From assembly GCA_030761205.1 (NCBI GenBank), contig JAULJL010000001.1:36093145-36157144 (forward strand): a DNA stretch of 64,000 nt. Direction: 5' to 3'. Below, in pieces: positions 38,065 through 49,218 of this stretch. The position numbers and the translations under genes are program-made. Source of the stretch: Fremontodendron californicum. Taxonomy: Eukaryota > Streptophyta > Magnoliopsida > Malvales > Malvaceae. The notes under the pieces were generated by a model. It saw only the letters and a list, made by a program, of their open reading frames with translations. It did not search any database and was not told where the DNA came from. Each line of letters begins with the position of its first letter. Position 1 is the stretch's first letter.

Positions 38065-38144
38065 TTTATGAATTATGTTCTTTTTCGACCAAAAAAAAAA
38101 AGAAATCAAATGTTGTAAATTTTGAAGTAGGAGGGTTCTGAGTT

Positions 38145-40597
38145 CCTTAAAATAGGTTTTTGATAAGCTCCAAAATTAAAAAACTTGAATAGTAGGTTAT
38201 CAGCTCATTAATTTGTATATATAAATATGATTGAATTACATATAAACATGACAAAATTACATATAAACATAAAAAAATTACTTATAAACATAATAAATTA
38301 CATATAAATATGACAAATTACATATAACAAATTACATATAAACATGACAAATTACATATAAACATGACAAATAACAAATTACATATAAAGATGACAAATT
38401 GCATATAAACATGAGAAATTATATATAAACATGACAAACATGAGAAATTACATATAAACATGACAAATTACATATAAACTTGACGAATTACATATAAAGA
38501 TGACACATTACATATAAACATGACAAATTACATATAAATATGACAAACATGACAAATTACATATAAACATGACAAATTACATATAAACATGACCAAAGTA
38601 CAAATTACATATAAACATGACAAATTACATATAAACATATAAACTTGACGAATTACATATAAATATGACAAATTACATATAAACTTGACGAATTACATAT
38701 AAACATAACAAATTACATATAAACATGACAAATTACATATAAACATGACAAACATGAGAAGTTACATATAAACATGACCAAATGACAAATTACATATAAA
38801 CATGACAAATTTGTCATGTTTATATGTAATTTGTCATGTTTATATGTAAATTGTCGTCTTTATGTAATTTGTCATCTTTATATGTAATTTGTCATGTTCA
38901 TATGTAATTTGTTATCTTTATATGTAATTTCTCATGTTTATATGTAATCTGTTATCTTTATATGTAATTTATCATTTGTTCATTTATATGTAATTTGTCA
39001 TGTTTATATGTAATTCGTCAAGTTTATATGTAATTCGTCATGTTTATATGTAATTTGTCATGTTTATATGTAAGTGGTCATATTTATATATAATTTGTCA
39101 TATTTATATGTAATTTATCATGTTTATATGTAATTGGTCATGTTTATATATAATTGGTCATCTTTATATGTAAACATGACAAATTTCATATAAACATGAT
39201 AAATTAAATATAAATATTATAAATTACATATTACATAGTGGTAATATTTGTAGCAATTTTGTTTTTATCTCTTAACATTAATATAATGCATGCATAAATT
39301 ATTTATTGATAAAACCACTTTATTTGAACTTAAATAGACATATTATATGGGTTTTTATTTGGGGAAAATATTACTTCACTCACGTTGTCTGAAATACATA
39401 GTTAACATGACAAATTACATATAAACATGAGAAATTATAAATTACATATAAAAATAAAAATTACATATAAACATGATAAATTACGTAAATCATTACAGGA
39501 TATTGTCATGTATTTATGTAATTAAAAAAAGGGAATAAAAAATTGTCATGTATTTATGTAATTTTTTTTACATATAAACATGACCGAAATTACATATAAA
39601 CATGACAAATTACATAAATCATTACAGGATATTGTCATGTATTTATGTAATTGAAAAAAGGGAATCAAAAGTTGTCATGTATTTATATAATTTTTATTTT
39701 ACATATAAACATGACTATAGGGTATTTATGTAACGAACATAGGGTAATTTTATTTTTACCCTTTTTTAATAATTTTAAAAATTAATTGCATAAATAAAAT
39801 AGTCTTCTAATTGAATCTTGATTTAATGAAAATATGTTAAAATTAATCAAATTGCATGATACATTATGCTTTGAACTATTTATCTATTTAATTAATTAAA
39901 CACATCTCCTACAATAATTTCAACATATAATATCCAATGATACTCTTATAACCATATGACGTCTCTTTTCATGAACGCTATTTCACCAAAGTCCTTAAAA
40001 CTCTTAAAAACGGCTTCAAACTCACATAAGTAAATTTTCTCAAAAGTGTTTTCACAATTATAATACTAAAGCATAAGTTTAGGTTGTGAACTTATGAGTG
40101 TATTAAAAGCATGTTTTATTCATCCTTCTTTTACCACAATTATGGTACCTAACATTTTTATTTAGGATGATTGTTAAAAACGTCCAACATTGTTAGCTTT
40201 ACTTGTTATTGAGAATAATTTTTCATTTTCTCTAAATTGACTTGATTAAAATAATTTTTAAGAACGATAGATTAAAATCTTAATTAAATGCAAGAGAAAT
40301 AATGAATATTATAAAATTTATAATTTTCAATCTTTTGTAAAAATTAAATTAGAAAATAAATACATATTTTTTTTCTTTCAAGTAGTAAAAACTTGTTCAA
40401 CCTAAGCAACTTAACTTGATATATTGCAAATATTACCCTATACTTTGCTCATCTATTTTTGATAAATAAAAATCAGCATTAAAAAAAAATTAATTTGTCA
40501 AAAATCCTTAATCTAATTACTTACTAAAGTTACACTGATTATATCAAAACTCTAAAAAGGTCAAGTATCTAGTTAATTTATAACAAACCCTACTATG
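38145..40597. repeat. Minisatellite-bearing repeat, copy A
   Basis: The edges and the unique part (39740-40597) align by eye along their length with 58753-60478, for example ATACATTATGCTTTGAACTA and CTTATGAGTGTATTAAAA. The centre is a tandem array. No coding region, terminal repeats or target duplication was defined. It lies between the LINE and a broken WEB gene. Confidence 0.8.
38229..39720. repeat. 20-bp minisatellite array with orientation switches, copy A
   Basis: The unit is close to ACATATAAACATGACAAATT. It runs in one direction to about 38809, flips at CATGACAAATTTGTCATG, runs reversed to about 39172 (TGTCATGTTTATATGTAATT), then flips back. From 39400 the units are mixed with a higher-order block containing ACATAAATCATTACAGGATA and ATTGTCATGTATTTATG. 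Confidence 0.93.
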
Positions 40598-40975
40598 ATT
40601 TTACACCTTGTGGATCAATAATCACTTGAGCCAAAGAAGGTGGATTTGCAAATGTCACATATCTCTTCTTTTGAAACTCTGTTCCTTCTTCATTAGATGT
40701 TTGTGTTTTATTTACTTCAACTTTTGTCGAGTCTGGAACAATCTTGATATCTTCGATCTCAAACTCCATCATTAGTTTCTCGGTTTCTCGTTCCTTCATT
40801 TGCTGCAGCTCTCTCTTTGTTTATTTTGTTCAAGCTCTTCTTTAAGAGAACGAAGGCAATTTGCCATTACCATACTCTCTTCTCTGGCCTTTTGGAGGTT
40901 ATGTTTTGTCTCCTCTAGCTCAGCTGTAACAGTTCCCAACCTGGAAGGACCATTTCCACTTTCTTCTCATATTAA
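40593..40975 (-). pseudogene. WEB family protein (DUF827) fragment, frameshifted
   Basis: The - strand reads TAELEETKHNLQKA and REESMVMANCLRSLKEEL, then after a 2-bp (AG) insertion in AAAGAGAGAGCTG shifts into LQQMKERETEKLMMEFE, and ends KKRYVTFANPPSLAQVII-DPQGVKS-stop. This is the C-terminal coiled-coil end of a WEB family (weak chloroplast movement under blue light related) protein. The upstream part stops where the Helitron ends (40982) and the 3' part meets minisatellite repeat A, so both ends appear cut by other repeats. Family match is good; it is not functional. Confidence 0.75.
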
Positions 40976-40981
40976 TATGAA

Positions 40982-42029
40982 CTAGATTAAACCCCCGCGC
41001 GATGCCGCGGAAATCAAATGTTAAATATACGATGACAACATTTCTAAAAACAAAATTAACAATTAAACAAAAAAAAATTAATATTTTTTAAAATAACAAA
41101 AGAGAACTGTCATAACAATTTAAAGTTATAAAGAATTTATAAAGTCAGCTTAAAAGATAAATCTAAGTGAAACAAATTTTATCTTAAATTGAATCACAAT
41201 GACAAACTATGTAAAATATAAAATGAATTGAGACACGACACGAACACAATATAGAAAAAATAATTAAAACACAACACGAAAAATTCAATAAGAATACACG
41301 AACATGTAAAAATATACATAAAATGAATTATTAACGTGTAAAAATTTATAGTACTTTATATATATTATTAATGTGTAAAATCTTATAATACTTTGAAGGG
41401 GAAAAAAACACGAACACGTCAAGAACACACAAATTTTTCTCTAAATCGAATCACTATGACAAATCATGCAAAATATGTCATGAATTGAGATAGACACGAA
41501 CACACAATTTTTTCTCTAAATTGAATCACAATGAAAAACTATGTAAAATATTAAATGAATTGAAACACAAATTATCAACGTGTAAAAATTTATATAAATA
41601 TATAATACTTTAAACACAAAAAATAACACGAATACATAAATTTTTTTCGTTTTTTTTTCCTATCATTTTTTTCTATACACTAAAATAAAGTGGGGTCCAC
41701 AACAAAGTGGGGCCCACAAAAAAATTGGAGGGGGCAACGTGACGAACACACAATTTTTTCTCTAAATTGAATCACAATGAAAAACTATATAAAATATTAA
41801 ATGAATTGAAACACGAATTATCAACGTGTAAAAATTTATATAAATATATAATACTTTAAACACAAAAAATAACACGAATACATAAATTTTTTTTTTTTCC
41901 TATCATTTTTTTCTATACACTAAAATAAAGTGGGGTCCACAACAAAGTGGGGCCCACAAAAAAAAAATTGGAGGGGACGACGTGGCCACCCTCTCTTTGC
42001 TTCAAAAACTGTAAGATTTATATATTGGA
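40982..42029 (-). mobile_element. Small non-autonomous Helitron
   Basis: Read on the - strand it begins TCCAATATATAAATCTTAC at 42029, with a host A before it. It ends with a GC hairpin (CCGCG-gcatcg-CGCGG), about 11 nt, then CTAG at 40982 and a host T. That matches Helitron rules: 5' TC, 3' hairpin plus CTRR, insertion between A and T, no target duplication. The inside is non-coding, with a tandem duplication and G+C-rich words AAAGTGGGGTCCACAACAAA. It needs a Rep-helicase from elsewhere. Confidence 0.72.
41497..41988. repeat. 246-bp tandem duplication inside the Helitron
   Basis: The block starting CGAACACACAATTTTTTCTC at 41497 recurs from 41743 with only a few changes, including both copies of GTGGGGTCCACAACAAAG. 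Confidence 0.93.
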
Positions 42030-44259
42030 TGTCATATTAATAACTGCATTGAATCATTAAATGTGATGCAGATTAATTGAGAGCACTTTAATCCAACATG
42101 ATTTGGCAACCCAGGTTGACAAAATGACAATTTAATTTGTACAATGGGTTGTATCTTGCTCAACTGGAAGAATGTGAAACCAGAAAGGAAGCCATCGAGA
42201 ACAATGAAGTTGATGTCAGATATCGACATGGGAGAACAAAAAAGAGGAGCCAAATGATTTCTAGCCAGAACAATATCAAACTCTCACATTAACAAAACAG
42301 AATTCTAGCTTACTTTCAAAATTAATAATTTATAATGTTGCCTGATGTTACAAGAACCATATTTTAATGGATAACTAGAAGAACAAAAACTTAAGAGAAA
42401 ACTCACAGGTCTGTTGTCAACTGCAAGAATGATATCTTCTCATCAAGATAGAGCAATCAATATTCAAAAACTATTTTGTTTCAAATAATGGCACACAACA
42501 TATGCAACAAAAAGAAAAAGAAAAAAAAATGTAAAATTCGGATGATGTTAACTAATTCTATATCTGGCAAAGAAAGGTATATAATGAAAACCATAACTCT
42601 AACCCTAAAATTCCCAATTTGCATAAAGAAGTTGCATAAGCAAAATATTATTCCATTCATAAAATTTCTCAAGAAAGCTTAACATGAAAATCTCTAAGAT
42701 ATGCCATTATATCATCAATGAAACATTCCAAGGTGGTTTACCTTCTTTATCCAATGCAGAAGGTTGTAGAAAGCTCATGTTATGAAAACCCATGTTCAGC
42801 AGCCATTAATTGAAATTCCAAAGTTATAATACTATCCAATATGAAAAACGAAGATAATGGTTAATGATGTTCAATGAGTAATGGACCATGCAACATTATA
42901 GATTTAATGACACAATATACAATAATTACACCCTGACCCTGAATTTCTGTTAAAAGTTAAAGCCACCACTGATGTAGCTTCAATATATTAAACTTGAATA
43001 AAGAAGTGAAGGATCTAATTATCACATAAACTACATTTTCTTCATTTTACATTATGATCATGCTTATCTGCAATGATAACAATTTTATGCATAGTTTCAA
43101 CAATTGCACATTACCTCAGATATCATAGCTGGCATTCTTCACTGATTCCAAATGTAAGTCTCTCTTTGCATATGACTTTTAATGTGGAAGGTATAAGATG
43201 GATACCTTGTAATTTCTTAGCCAAAACTAGTAAATTTAATTAATGTGGCCTTCCATTTGGCTTTCAAGTCAGAAATAAGTTAGAAGATCATATCAACCGT
43301 TAGAAAGTTTCAAATTCTATCTAATTAATTATCCAGCTCAATGATGAGGGTCAATCAACCACTTAACTGGAACCTTACATGGTACAACAGCTAGCAAACA
43401 CCACTAGGTCCACTGTGGTTGTAGTGGTTATCGACTTATTGTATCAACAATTGTTTCTCTAGAACATGACACCAATCTAGATATGCATGGAGTGCAGAAC
43501 ATGCCATTATGCAAAATCTGGCAAAAGTTTAGAATCACAGCTAGAACCAGGGAACTTCTTGCACCAATGGTTTAGTATCTAAAAAATCAGTAATCCTTAA
43601 TCATGTCATGTAAGAAATCTGGAATTAGTAACATCAATCCAAAGAATTCTAAAGTGGCGCAGCAGCAAGCAATGATCTTAAACTAAAGATAAGAGAATGC
43701 ATAAAGGTCAGATCCTCATTTTCCTTACAAGGAAAGAGAACCAGAAGGAAAAGATAGAGAGATTCTTAAACCTCAAAAAAGCACATAACAGCAAAGAATT
43801 CTCGGCCTAGTTAGACATATCATGAAGAGTTCCTTAATACTTTCGCCTATAGCTTTAATTTTTATCAAACTCCTTTATAAATGTAATATTCATCCCACTT
43901 TCTTAACATCACTTCCAAATAAGATTAAAAGGGAAATAATTCTTAGTTATGTTACCCCTTTGGGGTTCAAGAGTACAGGACAGAAAAATTACATCCATGC
44001 TAAACAAACAGATTCCAGAAAATAGCTGCAGCCTTACTAAACTGCAGAGAACTAGTTGAACTTCAGCAAATGTTAACAAATCCTACTTAGTGCTTTCAAT
44101 TAATTATTAATCTCACTTTCTGACTTCAGGTAATTTCCTTTCTCAGAAAAGCTCATTGAATCTTATGTACTAGGCTCATGATCATTACACAACATTGTCT
44201 TATAGAGACAATATATTTGATCTGTAATTTCATAAAGATAAGTATCAAAATGTACTCAC
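42030..44259. other. Moderately AT-rich DNA without a confirmed gene
   Basis: Isolated exon-like pieces with splice-like borders occur (for example - strand 42740-42800, NMGFHNMSFLQPSALDKE before a GT; + strand near 42160, EECETRKEAIENNEVD). None was recognised and they do not join into a gene. Confidence 0.4.
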
Positions 44260-44316
44260 TGGTATTCTAACAATTTCAGTACGATCCCAAGCAAGAGGAT
44301 TGTATGCCACCAGCAC
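44260..44316 (-). pseudogene. Isolated alpha-mannosidase-like exon
   Basis: A 57-nt segment between acceptor TTTCAG|GTGCTGG and donor ATACCA|GTGAGT reads VLVAYNPLAWDRTEIVRIP. That resembles the plant alpha-mannosidase (glycosyl hydrolase 38) segment around YNPLGW and RIPV. No neighbouring exon of that enzyme was found. An AG|GTGCTTTA donor at about 44948 could end an upstream leader exon. It is either a captured exon or the last recognisable trace of a gene. Confidence 0.5.
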
Positions 44317-44319
44317 CTG

Positions 44320-46037
44320 AAAGTGACCATTTTCAAAAGGTGAACGAAATCTCCTTTAATTTTTTTTTTTTTTTGGGACCAAAAAGTGAATGAAATTTCA
44401 ACAATGCATCCTTGAAAATAAAACTAGAAAAATACACAAAAAACACCAGACTCTTCCCTTTTAGAATATCCTTTTCTGTTGGTGGACAGTAACTGATGTT
44501 GACTAATTGGCACTGTTAGAAATGGTGCAAAGTAGCAATGTTAGGCCAAGAAAGGAAACTAATTTTTAAAGTAAAATGGTCAAACAATTATGGCAATTGA
44601 CAAACATATGAATTTTTTTCCAGGTTAAATCCATGAAGCATGATAAATATGTAGACTACAAAATAAGAAACTAAAATCAAACTCTATATTGGTTCAAATT
44701 TTTCAGTATTAACCATAGTTCTGTAAAGGATTTGCAGGAATTAAATTAAATAATCTCAAACTTTTTTTTGAGCGGCCAAACAACATATAGCTTAAAAAGT
44801 GCAGATACCCTAAATTCGTTGAATCAACAAATTTAAAAAAAAAAAAAAAAGAATAAATGAACCGATTAAAGAAGTTTAATTAGAAGTTTAAATCATCGCA
44901 AAAAAAAAAATCCAATAAATATAACGTGTAGAGAGAAAATAAAGCACCTGTGTTTCGAGTTACAACCTATTAGCTGAATCGAAGAAGAGAAAATCGAACT
45001 GAGTCTTCAAAATCTGAAGATAAAAAATGCAATAAAAGTCAAAACTGAAGTGAAGAAATCTCAAAAAAATTAATAAAACGAGAACAATGAGAAAAGGGAT
45101 TGATACAATACAACTAACTATACAAGGAGAGAGTCGGGATGATGGTTTTTCAAATTTGAGATTTAGGTTTTTCAAAGAAAAAAGTCGGAGGCGAGGGTTA
45201 TTAGAAAATTTAGGGTTATATGATTTTGAAAAGAAGAGAGTTAGGGTTTGGTTTTTTTCATCTTTTCATTAGCAGGTTAACCGGTTACATGAATTGTTTT
45301 TTTTAACGATTTAGATGAATTATGTTTCGTCCACATTTCTTAAAACCTACCAAAAGCTCATATTAAGAAATTTTTTTAGAATTTTTCTTTGAAGTAATTT
45401 AATCAAGTTTAGGTTTGACATGGTGATGTTTGGCTGCCAGAATTTTTAACTTCAAAGAAAGAAACATCACAAGTCAAAATTTTGAAGTGGGCTTTGAATT
45501 CAATAAATATGAATAAAGATAAGAATGACTCAACCAAGGAGAAGATTTTGAAATTTCAAGTCAATTTAAACTCCATGAACTTGGTCTTAACCCTATTTAA
45601 TTAATAGTTTTTTTTTCCTTTTTAGAAGAAAACACTTCTCAACTTTTTTTTTTTGTTAAATTTTAATTTACCTTTAACTTGTCAATTTTTATCTATTTGT
45701 TTAACTCAATTGAAAAAAAAAAAAAAAAAACATTACACGCTTAAATCCATTCAAATCTATAACTTAAAAGAATTTGGCCCAGAAACATATCATCTAAGCT
45801 GACACTCGGTTGACTACAACTTATCTTCCTTAATTCCCTTCTTCTCAAGGAAAAGGATTAGGACAAATATGACAAGAGTTTGATTCTTGTAAGTTATTAA
45901 ATACCACATTACAAATATCATATTTCCTATTCCTATATTTATAAGATCTATACTGTTTGCTCTCTTGACTTTCATATGTATGGATTGAAGAAGACGGCAC
46001 TCAAGAAAATAACTATAACCTCATTAGAGTAATGCAT
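44320..46037. other. Intergenic, nothing firm
   Basis: 44950-45250 has a purine-rich stretch that could be a leader on the - strand. No coding sequence could be supported. Confidence 0.4.
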
Positions 46038-46230
46038 TTAATTTTAAAATTTATATTTGATGCACTGACAATATTTATTTATATATTATCAGTGAAGTAG
46101 ATAATGTCACATTATTAAATTTTTAAAAATAAATACAGATAATTTTATTTTTAATAAGGTGACATCATCTGATTCACTGACAATGTATAAATATATACAC
46201 TGTCGTGCATCAAATATAAAATCTTAATTT
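46038..46230. mobile_element. Hairpin MITE
   Basis: Two arms of roughly 65-70 bp face each other, sharing TATATTTGATGCAC, TCAGTGAA and GATAATGTCAC/GATGATGTCACC, around a short AT core. The whole would fold into one stem. Target duplication was not established. Confidence 0.65.
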
Positions 46231-47882
46231 TATTGTAAGAATTTATTTCTTTATTTTTACATATGATTTTGAACTATTCAATAAAAATATACAATTTGCT
46301 CTCAGTTCATAAATTTCTGTCTTTTCATCCTAAAAATCAAACTCCAAATTGAAGTTTTGGAGTGTCTCGTTGGGATTTTTTGATTTTTTTTTTTGTTGTT
46401 GCAATACTCAATTATTTGTCGTCTGGCTGGTTTTGCTACCCTATTCTCTACTTTCATTGTCTTTTTCCTAGCTTTCAATATATTTCAGGAACATTAGATT
46501 TTAATACTGTTCATGCTAAAATGAGATGTATAGAATTTTATTAAAATAGAAGTTTTAATATTTGATTTATTGGTACGTACATATATATATATATATTCTA
46601 TTGTTTCTAATTGCAAAATTTGCAAAATTTGCAATATTCAATTATTTGTCCAAAAACAAGAATCCTGGTTCTTTCTAGAAGCTGTGCAATTTAAGCCAGG
46701 TTAATTTAGGGAATCAATTTTTCTTATTCTTTGGCTTTTGTTATAAAAAAAAAATTAACAGTAGTGTGATATGTTAATAAAATATTTATTTTAATTTTTA
46801 ATAATTTTAAGTATAAAAAAGAAAAAGAATCACAAAAAATAAACTAATTAAAAATATTAGCTTATGAATTCATTTACACCTTTGTTAAATCAAAATTATT
46901 TTGAAATTTGAAACTAGATCATGACAGGAAGAACTAATAAGTCGAAATCTTTTATTTTGCTATTAATTGCTTCATGGTCGAAATCAAATTTATTGAAAAG
47001 AATAGCAGTTTGTATAGTTACTTAAGAATCACAAGATCAAAAGTTGGTTCTTAATTTAATTATGAGTTGAAAAATGCCTTTCTTTAGGGATGAAAAGAGG
47101 CACTACTTTCTGGACTAAATATGTATGGTTTTATGTTACATTTTCAATTGAGATTATGTTAAATGATCTGGAACTGAAAAAGAAGATAAAATAATTATTA
47201 TATTTATTTTTGGATAATTTAGAATCCATTGTTTTTTTTTTTTTTTCAAAGTAGAGAGAAATAATATCATCAATTTATATAAATACTGCATAGTTTTTTC
47301 TTTTAAGATTTTTTTTTATTCTATCCAAATCATTATTATACTTTCAAAGTTTTGATCATTATCTTTTAATTGTTAATTCAAGAACGTGACAAAACTTATG
47401 ATATTAAACTAGATTTAACAATTTGAGTATTTGTATCGTGTCTCATTTTTTATATTAATTGTGTAAATATAAATATAACATAAATTATTAAATTTATTAA
47501 AATTTTAAACATAAATATGATACATATATTAAACTCGTATTTATTATATTATTTTCATGTTTAATAAATATTTTATATTTGTATAATATTTTCGTATAAT
47601 ATAAAAATTTACGATATCTAAAAGAGTCCATGACGTCATTATAATGAGGATAAAATAAAATATGTAAATTGAAAAACGAAAAAGACAGTTTAATATAGGA
47701 CAAAATGGAGGTTATAAATGTAATTTTATGGAATTTCCTAAAATTTGGATAGCTGGACTACAAGAAACCCTAACCCAGGTAAATCCATCAACCATCACAT
47801 ATCATGACATGCATGGCATGCATGTCCACATGGACATGATTACATTCCATCATCATCATCATCATCAATACTCCAACATAAA
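46231..47882. other. AT-rich intergenic DNA
   Basis: No gene was seen. 47790-47870 contains ATGCATGGCATGCATG-type palindromic words and an (ATC)n microsatellite at about 47849-47868. Confidence 0.45.
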
Positions 47883-47891
47883 TAAAAGTTT

Positions 47892-49091
47892 GATATAATT
47901 ATAATTTTAGTCCTAAAACATAAAGTTTTATTCATTTCAGTCCTAAAACTTTTAGATATAAACAGTCAATTTTAAAAATTGTTAAATGTGTTAAAAATTA
48001 GTCTTTCAGTTATTGTTCAAACAGAAACACTAACAGAAAACTTAGCTGGCATATAATGAGAACACATGAATGTCATTTTACTAATTTATAAAATATTAAA
48101 AAAAAAATTTTAAAAACCATTCTCTCTATAAAAGATTAAAAAATCACTACTTGATTTTTTACTCTTCTATTCTCTCACTAAACCAACAGTCTCTCTTCCT
48201 TTCTCACAAAATATCACCCCATTTATATTCAAATTGCTACTTTCATCAAATTTTAACTGTTAACAACAACTTGCAAGATGAAAAAAAAATCAACTTTAGC
48301 CCCCTGAAATTAAAGATATAAACAAGTACTCAACTACAAATACATTAATTATCCTGATTTTTTTTTTTTTTCAAAAAAATATAACTCGAAATTTTTCTTA
48401 GAAGCTTAAAGTTACAATGTGATGGTGAAGACAAGCGACGAACATAGATGGGTTGCTTTAAGCTTTGGGTTTTTTTTTTTTTTTTTTAATAAAACTAATC
48501 TGAACAAGATAAAAAACACAAATAGGTGGTGATGGCAGGCGACAAACTATGGCGGATTATTTTGGATTTTCCTAGTTTTGTGATTTTTGTAGAGAACAGA
48601 ATATTTAAAAAAAAAAAACAAAAAACAAAACTAATTTGCAAAAGATAAGAGCATTTACTAAAGGTGGAGAAGGATTTTTTTTTTTTGAAAAATATAAAGG
48701 CAGCGATAAGTAGCAAGCAACTAGGGGAGGAGGCGTTGGTTTTAGTGAAAGAAAAATATGAGTTGTGGGTTTAGTAAGATAAAGAGAAAAGTAAAAATAT
48801 GAAATAGAGTTTTTTTTTTTTTTATCTTTTATTTGAAATTTGTTTTTTGACAAATATTTTTTTTAATATTTTATAAATAAATGAATACCACGTAAGCTTC
48901 GCATGTGATTTATTATATGTTTAGGTAAACTTTTCATATAAACTTTCAATTAGTGTTTCGATTTGAGGAACGACTAAAAGACTAATTTTTAACATATTGA
49001 TAACTTTTAAAATTAAATATTTACAAATAAAAATTGAAGGATTGATATGAAATTTTTTTAATATTTTAAGATTAGAATTATAATTACCTCG
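47892..49091. mobile_element. MULE-type element with long TIRs and 9-bp TSD
   Basis: TAAAAGTTT is repeated exactly at 47883-47891 and 49092-49100. The two ends are inverted over about 200 bp: ATAATTATAATTTTAGTCCT against TAATTATAATTCTAATCTT, and later GTTAAAAATTAGTCTTTCAG against GTTAAAAATTAGTCTTTTAG. A 9-bp duplication with long TIRs is typical of Mutator-like elements. No transposase is present. The inside has short poly-T interrupted stretches and no recognised gene. Confidence 0.8.
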
Positions 49092-49218
49092 TAAAAGTTT
49101 TTACTTCTTAGGCTCCCTTTGGATCTCAAAGTGCCTACGGTGCTATGGGATCCAAGGAAAATTGTGGGGGGGGGGGATTTCCCCCCACTAATCACTGCCC
49201 CACTGGGGTGGCAACCGG

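Larger units (their letters stand above)
31733..38100 (+). mobile_element. Plant LINE (L1-type non-LTR retrotransposon)
   Basis: The 14-mer AGAAATCAAATGTT stands at 31719-31732 and exactly again at 38101-38114, directly after an A10 tail, so element limits are fixed to within a base or so. It carries ORF1 (nucleic-acid-binding, CCHC knuckle) and ORF2 (endonuclease, reverse transcriptase, RNase H). Only 13 bp separate the 5' end from the first in-element ATG, so the 5' UTR is missing: a 5'-truncated insertion. The perfect duplication suggests it is fairly young, although ORF2 already has three stops. G+C is visibly higher than in the flanks. Confidence 0.93.

Noticed and set aside
38229..39210. 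Regular 20-bp repeats that could suggest a CRISPR array
   Set aside because: Repeats are directly adjacent with no unique spacers, they flip orientation, and the DNA is plant nuclear. It is a minisatellite.
47849..47868. RY-type palindromes and (ATC)n run as a regulatory module
   Set aside because: No nearby gene to regulate; more simply a microsatellite in intergenic DNA.
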